Shown here one piece after another: positions 57,832-64,000 of a DNA stretch of 64,000 nt. The stretch's first letter is position 1, and each line of letters opens with the position of its first letter. Source of the DNA: Firmicutes bacterium UBA1702 (GTDB lineage: Bacteria; Bacillota; Clostridia; Peptostreptococcales; Anaerovoracaceae); the NCBI GenBank assembly GCA_002320005.1, contig DCJK01000013.1, forward strand, positions 134,200 through 198,199. Reading direction: 5' to 3'. The notes below the pieces were generated by a model that worked only from the letters and a program-made list of their open reading frames with translations, had not been told where the DNA came from and made no database searches. The translations under genes were made by a program, and so were the position numbers.

Positions 57832-59712
57832 ATGAGTGAAAAGCAAAAGATAATCAACATCGCAGTTATTGCCCATGTAGATGCAGGCAAGTCAACTCTG
57901 GTAGACGCTTTCCTTAATCAGAGCGGAGTTTTCAGAGCCAATGAAGAAGTTGTCGACTGCATCATGGACAGCGACGACATAGAACGAGAAAGAGGCATTA
58001 CCATTTATTCAAAGAACTGTTCGGTAATGCATAACGATGTCAAGATCAACATAGTGGATACTCCGGGGCATGCTGACTTCTCATCAGAAGTTGAGCGCAT
58101 AATGAAAACTGTTGATACAGTTATACTTCTGGTGGACTCCAGCGAAGGTCCTATGCCGCAGACCCGGTTCGTGCTCAAGAAATCTCTGGAACAGGGAATA
58201 AACCCCATTCTTTTTATCAATAAGCTGGACAAAAAAGATGCAAGAGTTGACGAGGTGGTAGATGAAGTCTACGAACTGTTTATGGATCTTGAGGCCAACG
58301 ACAAGCAGCTGGATTTTCCTATACTTTACGGAATTGCACGCCAGGGTATAGCAGTGCGTGATCCGGAAGAAATCAAGGACATGACCATAGGAGAAGGCGA
58401 ATCAAAGATTAAAAAGAGTCCGGCCGGATTCGGAGGACTTGATATTACCCCGCTCTTTGACACTATCACGGAGCATTGCCAGCCATATCCGGATCTTAAT
58501 GAACAACCTCTTCAGTTTCAGGTATCAACCCTTGGCTATGACGATTATATCGGACGTCTGGGAATCGGCAGAATTACAAGGGGAAAGATAAGAGAGGGCC
58601 AGAGTGTGGCAGTTGCCAAGGCAGATGGCTCAATAGTGCAGCGCAAGATAAATCAGGTATTTGTTTACAGAGGACTCAAGAGGGTTGCCGTTCCTGAAGC
58701 CGAAAGCGGCGATATTGTAGTTGTATCCGGTATTGCAGATATCTCCATTGGTGAAACAATCTGTGATCCTCAGCACCCTGAAGCTATGGAGATGATTCAC
58801 ATAGAAGAGCCTACCCTGAGCATGAACTTCATGGTAAATAAATCGCCATTTGCAGGCAAATCCGGGAAATATGTCACAAGCCGTCATATCAGAGAAAGGC
58901 TCAGCAAGGAGCTTGAAGTGAATGTCGGACTTACAGTAGAGGAGACTGACAGCACCGACTGTTTCAAGGTATCAGGAAGAGGTGAACTGCATCTTTCGAT
59001 TCTCATCGAAAATATGAGAAGAGAGGGCTACGAACTTGCTGTTTCAAAACCGGAGGTAATACTTCGCAGGGGCGACCACGGTCAGACGCTGGAACCTATC
59101 GAAGAAGTGGTTATAACCGTACCGGAGGAATATTCGGGAACTGTTATAAATAAGCTTAACATCAGAAAAGGTATGATGACCCAGATGTCGGCCGAAAACG
59201 GATACGCAAGACTTGAGTATCTGGTGCCCACAAGAGGTCTTCTGGGATATAGAAGCGAGTTCATAAATGATACCCGCGGCGAGGGAACAATGGTCAGAAG
59301 ATTTGATTCCTTCGGCGAATACAAAGGTGACATACCTCAGAGAACCAACGGTGTTGCCATTGCACAGGAAGAAGGGGTATGTACCCCATATGCATTGTTT
59401 AACATAGGCGAAAGGGTTCAGATGTTTGTGGAACCCGGAACAAAAGTTTATGAAGGCATGATTGTGGGTATGAATTCAAGAAACGACGATATGGTCGTAA
59501 ACCCATGCAAGGCAAAAAAAGTCAGCAACATGAGAGCCGCAGGTTCTGATGAAGCCATAAAGCTTTCTCCGGCAAGAATCTTCACCCTTGAAGAGGCTCT
59601 GGAGTTTATAGATGATGATGAACTGGTGGAAATAACGCCGGATGATATCAGACTTCGCAAAAAACTTCTCAAGGAACTGGAAAGACGCAGAAGCGGCAGA
59701 GTTTACGAATAG
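57832..59712 (+). CDS. typA: Translational GTPase TypA/BipA
   Basis: A 626-residue GTPase that helps 50S assembly, especially at low temperature or under stress. IAVIAHVDAGKSTLVDAFL (10-28) holds the P-loop, RERGITIYSKN the switch I, DTPGHADF the G3 and NKLDKKDARVDEV the G4. The BipA-type C-terminal domain ends QKRTNGV-like RTNGVAIAQEEGVCTPYALFN. The length is normal. GAAGGAC lies before the ATG. The MscS-type gene follows 12 bases later. Confidence 0.96.
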   Translation: MSEKQKIINIAVIAHVDAGKSTLVDAFLNQSGVFRANEEVVDCIMDSDDIERERGITIYSKNCSVMHNDVKINIVDTPGHADFSSEVERIMKTVDTVILLVDSSEGPMPQTRFVLKKSLEQGINPILFINKLDKKDARVDEVVDEVYELFMDLEANDKQLDFPILYGIARQGIAVRDPEEIKDMTIGEGESKIKKSPAGFGGLDITPLFDTITEHCQPYPDLNEQPLQFQVSTLGYDDYIGRLGIGRITRGKIREGQSVAVAKADGSIVQRKINQVFVYRGLKRVAVPEAESGDIVVVSGIADISIGETICDPQHPEAMEMIHIEEPTLSMNFMVNKSPFAGKSGKYVTSRHIRERLSKELEVNVGLTVEETDSTDCFKVSGRGELHLSILIENMRREGYELAVSKPEVILRRGDHGQTLEPIEEVVITVPEEYSGTVINKLNIRKGMMTQMSAENGYARLEYLVPTRGLLGYRSEFINDTRGEGTMVRRFDSFGEYKGDIPQRTNGVAIAQEEGVCTPYALFNIGERVQMFVEPGTKVYEGMIVGMNSRNDDMVVNPCKAKKVSNMRAAGSDEAIKLSPARIFTLEEALEFIDDDELVEITPDDIRLRKKLLKELERRRSGRVYE

Positions 59713-59724
59713 GGGTAATATAAA

Positions 59725-60516
59725 TTGTTTGGATTAAGTGAAAAGGCTGCGGCCGTTATGGAGCTTGCCATAGGTGCGGTGATTATAGTCGCCGTCGGGC
59801 TTCTCATTATCAAAGTTGTTATCGGACTTTCACGAAAAGCCCTTACCAAAACTACTCTGGATGAATCTATATATGCATTCATCCTCAATGTCCTTAAAAT
59901 AGCCATGTATATAATTCTGACGGTGGTGCTTCTGGGACACCTGAAAGTACCTACGGCGCCTCTGGTGACGGTGCTTGGAACCGCAGGAGCTGCCATTGCA
60001 CTGGCGCTTAAGGACAGTCTCGGCAATATAGCCGGAGGCATAATAATACTGGCTAACAAGCTTTTTAAAAAAGGCGATGTTATAGAAGTGGCAGGAAAAG
60101 AGGGGATGGTACAGAGTATAGACCTTCTTGCCACCACGCTGAAAACTTATGACAACAAGGTGGTGACCGTGCCTAACGGAACGCTTACTACCTCCGTAGT
60201 TGTAAACTACTCGAAGGAAGACATACGCAGAGTGGATTGCACCTTTGGAATAAGTTATGAATCGGACATTTCCCGGGCAAAAGACGTCCTGCTTGCCGTG
60301 GCGGAAAGCTGTCCCGAGATTTTAAAAGAGCCTGCACCTGTGACGGGTGTGGCAGATCACGGAAACAGTGCCGTGATGCTGGACCTCAAGGTATGGTGTC
60401 CTACAGAGCATTATTACGATGTAAGGTATTTCCTTGAGGAACAGGTAAAAACAGCATTTGATGAAGCAGACATAACAATACCGTATACGCGAATGGACGT
60501 ACGCGTTACAAAGTAA
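59725..60516 (+). CDS. MscS-family mechanosensitive ion channel
   Basis: A 263-residue small MscS channel. Two to three helices lie within residues 8-90, followed by the MscS pore helix and beta domain: LGTAGAAIALALKDSLGNIAGGIIILANKLFKKGDVIEVAGKEG. VVTVPNGTLTTSVVVNYS is the next conserved strand. It releases solutes on osmotic down-shock. TTG is the likely start, with AGGGGTAAT upstream. It is co-transcribed with typA. Confidence 0.9.
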   Translation: MFGLSEKAAAVMELAIGAVIIVAVGLLIIKVVIGLSRKALTKTTLDESIYAFILNVLKIAMYIILTVVLLGHLKVPTAPLVTVLGTAGAAIALALKDSLGNIAGGIIILANKLFKKGDVIEVAGKEGMVQSIDLLATTLKTYDNKVVTVPNGTLTTSVVVNYSKEDIRRVDCTFGISYESDISRAKDVLLAVAESCPEILKEPAPVTGVADHGNSAVMLDLKVWCPTEHYYDVRYFLEEQVKTAFDEADITIPYTRMDVRVTK

Positions 60517-60534
60517 TTTTTTAGGGAGAGTAAT

Positions 60535-63500
60535 ATGGGAGAAATTAAAAAATTCAAAAGAGTATTGGTTGCTAACAGAGGAGAAATCGCAATCAGAGTG
60601 TTCAGAGCTTGCAGGGAACTGGGCATCAGAACAGTTGCAATCTACTCGGAAGAAGACAAGAACAGCTTGTTTAGAACCAAAGCAGACGAAGCCTATCAGA
60701 TAGGCAAAGGAAAAACACCTGTAGGTGTATATCTGGGAATTGACGAGATTATAGCCCTTGCCAAGGCTAAAGGCGTAGACGCTATACATCCGGGTTATGG
60801 ATTCCTGGCAGAGAATGTTGAATTTGCCAAAGCCTGTGATGCCGCAGGAATAGAATTTATAGGGCCTACTGCTGAAATGATGGACAGATTGGGAGACAAA
60901 ATCAAGTCCAAAATCGTAGCAAATTCTGTCGGTGTTCCTACAATACCAGGAGTTGAGAAGGCCATTGCCTCCGAAGAAGAAGCCGTTGAATTCGCTAGAA
61001 GCTGCGGATTTCCTGTTATGCTCAAAGCGGCAGCAGGCGGCGGCGGAAGAGGTATGAGAATAGTTCGCAGCGAAGAAGAACTGCTTCCTCAGTTCAGAAG
61101 TGCCAGAAGCGAAGCAGCTAAAGCCTTCGGTATTGACGACATATTCATTGAGAAATACTTAGAAAATCCTAAGCATATTGAAGTGCAGATTCTGGGAGAT
61201 AAATACGGCAACATCGTGCACCTTTTCGAAAGAGACTGCTCAATTCAGAGAAGACATCAGAAGGTTATCGAATTCACTCCTGCTCTCTGCCTGACAGATG
61301 AGCAGAGAAAGGCCATCTGCGATGATGCCCTTAAAATAGCTCACGCAGTTGATTACAGAAGTGCCGGAACTGTGGAATTCCTGGTAGACAAAGAAGGTCA
61401 TCACTACTTTATTGAGATGAACCCTCGTATTCAGGTAGAGCACACGGTTTCTGAAATTGTTACAGGTGTGGACATCGTACAGGATCAGATACTGGTTGCC
61501 CAGGGATACAGCCTGGATTCACCGGAAATTGCCATTCCGAATCAGGAATCCATCAAGGTAACGGGTCATGCAATCCAGTGCCGTATAACAACAGAGGATC
61601 CTGCCAACGGTTTTATGCCTGATACAGGTATAATCGAAAACTACAGGAGCCCGGGCGGCTTCGGTATCCGTCTTGACGGCGGAAACGGATTTGAAGGTTC
61701 TGAAATAACGCCTTTCTATGACAGCTTGCTGGTTAAGATTACGGCTTTCAGCAGAACTTTCGACGATGCCAGAAGAAAGGCCATCAGAGCTCTTTCGGAA
61801 ACAACCGTCAAGGGTGTTAAAACCAACATTGCATTTATGCTGAATGTTCTCAACCATCCGACTTTTGCGGCAGGAATGTGTGACACAGGCTTTATTGCCA
61901 ACACCCCTGACCTGCTTAACATTGAAAAGGTTGAGGATAACGAGCTCAAGGTCATAGAATTCCTGGGAAACAAGTTTGTAAACGAAACAAAAGGCGAAAA
62001 GCCTCAGTTCAACGTTCCGGTATTTCCGAAATTCAAGAAAGAGGAAATGGAAGGACTCCGCGGAACAAAGCAGCTTCTTGACGAGCAGGGTCCTGAAGCA
62101 GTTGCTAAGTGGGTAAAAGATCAGAAAAAACTCCTTATCACCGATACAACTATGCGTGACGCCCAGCAGTCTCTCATGGCAACAAGAGTGAGAACAGTAG
62201 ATATGGAAAAGATTGCGCCTGCAGTTTCAGTATACGGCAAAGATCTTTTCTCACTGGAAATGTGGGGAGGCGCAACTTTCGACACAGCCTACAGATTCCT
62301 CAAGGAATCTCCATGGGAGAGACTGGATACTCTCAGAGAAAAGATGCCGAACATCCTCTTCCAGATGCTTATCAGAGGAGCAAACGCCGTAGGATACAAG
62401 AATTATCCTGATAACGTAATCCGCGAATTCGTAAAGGAATCGGCGAAATCAGGAATAGACGTGTTCAGAATATTCGACTCGCTTAACTGGCTGGACGGCA
62501 TGACCGTTGCGCTGGACGAGACGCTGAATCAGGGCAAGATTGCCGAAGCCTGCCTGTGCTATACAGGAGATATTCTGGACGAGTCAAGAGAAAAATACAA
62601 CCTTGCCTACTATGTAAAGATGGCCAAGGAACTTGAAAAGAGAGGAACTCACATTCTGGGAATTAAGGATATGTCAGGTCTCCTGAAACCTATGGCTGCA
62701 CAGAAACTCATTTCAACACTGAAGCAGGAAATAGGAATTCCTATCCACCTGCATACTCACGATACTTCCGGAAACGGAGTTGCTACAATTCTCATGGCAG
62801 CTCAGGCCGGAGTTGACATCGTGGATGCCGCATTTAACTCCATGAGCGGACTGACTTCACAGCCGGCTCTCAACTCAGTAGTTGCGGCATTGCAGAACTC
62901 AGACAGAGAAACAGGAATAGATCCTGACAAGATTCAGAAGATATCCGAATACTGGAGAGATGTAAGACCTGTATATGCAGGATTCGAATCTGAACTTGTT
63001 ACCTCCACAGCTGAAATCTATAAATATGAGATTCCGGGAGGTCAGTACTCCAACCTGAAACCTCAGGTAGAAAGCTTCGGCCTGGGTCACAAGTTTGAAG
63101 AAGTCAAGGATATGTACAAGGCCGTCAACGAAATGCTGGGAGATATTGTTAAAGTAACACCTTCCTCAAAGGCTGTAGGAGATATGGCAATCTTCATGGT
63201 TCAGAATGATCTGACACCTGAAAACATCTATGAAAAGGCTGCAGGAATAGACTTCCCTGATTCAATAGTTTCCTATTTTGAGGGAATGATGGGACAGCCT
63301 GAGGGTGGTTTCCCTGAAAAACTCCAGAAGCTGGTTCTCAAAGACAAACCTGCAATCACATGCAGACCTGGAGAACTTCTGCCGCCGGAAGATTTTGAAG
63401 CCATAAGGAAGTATCTCCGTGAAGAACTTGAACTTGAAGGAACCAACAGAGAGGTCATCAGTTATGCTCTGTACCCGAAAGTATTTGAGGACTATGTAAA

Positions 63501-63975
63501 GAGCATCAGAAAAGACGGAAACTTCCGTTACATGGGCTCCGACATCTTCTTCCACAGCCTGCAGGTAGGAGAGACATGCGAAGTCAAGCTGGGTGAAGGA
63601 AAGCTTCTTATTGTTAAACTTCACGAGGTGAGACCTGTTGATAGTGAAGGTTATAGAGAAGCAATCTTTGAAGTCAACGGAAATCGCAGAATAATAAAGA
63701 TTAAGGATACTGATGTAACCGTAAACTCCAGCAACTCGGTTCTTTATGCAGATGAGGATAATCCGCTGGAAGTAGGTGCCAATATCCCGGGCAACATCAT
63801 AAAGGTTCTGGTTAAGGAAGGCGAAGCTGTTGAAGAAAAACAGCCTATCGCAATAATTGAGGCCATGAAGATGGAAACCAATATCCTGGCAACTGCCAAG
63901 GGAACAGTAGAAAAAATTTATGTTTCCGAAGGACAGCAGGTAAAGGCCGGAGAAATGGTAGCAAAATTAAAATAA
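60535..63975 (+). CDS. pyc: Pyruvate carboxylase
   Basis: A 1146-residue single-chain enzyme that carboxylates pyruvate to oxaloacetate. The biotin carboxylase part (about 1-455) has AAAGGGGRGMR (ATP loop) and FIEMNPRIQVEHTVSE. The carboxyltransferase part (about 530-810) starts TDTTMRDAQQSLMATRVR and has HLHTHDTSGNGVAT. The tail carries the biotinyl domain with EAMKMET, in which Lys (about 1111) is biotinylated. The length is complete, ending 25 bases before the window end. GGGAGAG lies before the ATG. Confidence 0.97.
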   Translation: MGEIKKFKRVLVANRGEIAIRVFRACRELGIRTVAIYSEEDKNSLFRTKADEAYQIGKGKTPVGVYLGIDEIIALAKAKGVDAIHPGYGFLAENVEFAKACDAAGIEFIGPTAEMMDRLGDKIKSKIVANSVGVPTIPGVEKAIASEEEAVEFARSCGFPVMLKAAAGGGGRGMRIVRSEEELLPQFRSARSEAAKAFGIDDIFIEKYLENPKHIEVQILGDKYGNIVHLFERDCSIQRRHQKVIEFTPALCLTDEQRKAICDDALKIAHAVDYRSAGTVEFLVDKEGHHYFIEMNPRIQVEHTVSEIVTGVDIVQDQILVAQGYSLDSPEIAIPNQESIKVTGHAIQCRITTEDPANGFMPDTGIIENYRSPGGFGIRLDGGNGFEGSEITPFYDSLLVKITAFSRTFDDARRKAIRALSETTVKGVKTNIAFMLNVLNHPTFAAGMCDTGFIANTPDLLNIEKVEDNELKVIEFLGNKFVNETKGEKPQFNVPVFPKFKKEEMEGLRGTKQLLDEQGPEAVAKWVKDQKKLLITDTTMRDAQQSLMATRVRTVDMEKIAPAVSVYGKDLFSLEMWGGATFDTAYRFLKESPWERLDTLREKMPNILFQMLIRGANAVGYKNYPDNVIREFVKESAKSGIDVFRIFDSLNWLDGMTVALDETLNQGKIAEACLCYTGDILDESREKYNLAYYVKMAKELEKRGTHILGIKDMSGLLKPMAAQKLISTLKQEIGIPIHLHTHDTSGNGVATILMAAQAGVDIVDAAFNSMSGLTSQPALNSVVAALQNSDRETGIDPDKIQKISEYWRDVRPVYAGFESELVTSTAEIYKYEIPGGQYSNLKPQVESFGLGHKFEEVKDMYKAVNEMLGDIVKVTPSSKAVGDMAIFMVQNDLTPENIYEKAAGIDFPDSIVSYFEGMMGQPEGGFPEKLQKLVLKDKPAITCRPGELLPPEDFEAIRKYLREELELEGTNREVISYALYPKVFEDYVKSIRKDGNFRYMGSDIFFHSLQVGETCEVKLGEGKLLIVKLHEVRPVDSEGYREAIFEVNGNRRIIKIKDTDVTVNSSNSVLYADEDNPLEVGANIPGNIIKVLVKEGEAVEEKQPIAIIEAMKMETNILATAKGTVEKIYVSEGQQVKAGEMVAKLK

Positions 63976-64000
63976 AGAATAAAAACAATGCGGGGTGTCT

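Overview
The window reads as a stretch of chromosome from a spore-forming anaerobic Firmicute of class Clostridia. It carries spoIIGA-sigE-sigG, sigK, a YlmC/YmxH sporulation protein, a GGGtGRT gene pair, DUF1540 and DUF3343 genes and a Clostridia-style mreBCD-mrdA-minD cluster. Strong AGGAGG ribosome sites and TTGNNN-17-TATAAT promoters fit this. A family within the Peptostreptococcales/Anaerovoracaceae is possible, but I cannot establish it from sequence alone.

Positions 1-10,250 are an accessory, mobile-element-like region that looks more AT-rich than what follows. It holds an excisionase-like double HTH protein; a four-gene minus-strand operon (HNH endonuclease, small acidic repeat protein, zinc-ribbon membrane protein, second small acidic repeat protein); an SMC/OLD-like ATPase with a C-terminal HTH; and a truncated DUF6809 gene. 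An IS21-family element (4445-6622, istA broken by one in-frame TGA) cuts that DUF6809 gene. Beyond it lie a GmrSD-like DUF262/DUF1524 restriction protein, a decayed Fic gene with a small companion ORF and a 64-bp direct repeat, a TM-tailed protein and an excisionase-like HTH. This is the best place to look for an undescribed system.

Positions 10,300-26,800 are mostly housekeeping with lineage-specific genes. They include DUF1232, tRNA-Ser(CGA), an ArsC/Spx-like protein with DUF1653, and a GNAT gene with an in-frame TAG. A WYL-regulated operon follows (WYL regulator, GNAT/YoaP, TIGR04076, TfoX, GyrI-like) with a clear operator. Then come an NhaC antiporter, rmuC-metallophosphoesterase-deoB-pdp, a cytidylate-kinase-like protein with a MATE exporter behind a possible transcription attenuator, a ZIP transporter, a deletion junction between an HxlR regulator and an EamA transporter, and a D,D-carboxypeptidase.

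Positions 27,000-43,000 hold sporulation and core functions. The spoIIG operon has a Spo0A-box promoter and is followed by sigG. Next are the Fe-S scaffold/GGGtGRT pair, a nucleoside phosphorylase diverging from a BmpA-type nucleoside ABC importer, and a trigger-factor-like lipoprotein. These are followed by ylmC, nrdR, cmk, a penicillin-binding protein, sigK without a pro-sequence, and a DUF1540 gene. Nucleoside uptake, phosphorolysis (nucleoside phosphorylase, Pdp) and ribose-phosphate recovery (DeoB) together suggest active nucleoside salvage.

Positions 43,000-64,000 hold radC-mreBCD-mrdA-minD (with no minC or minE), a D-2-hydroxyacid dehydrogenase and the rph-rdgB-yihY-HAD-MFS-glpQ run. 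A SAM methyltransferase, a cell-wall amidase, typA, an MscS channel and pyruvate carboxylase complete the window.
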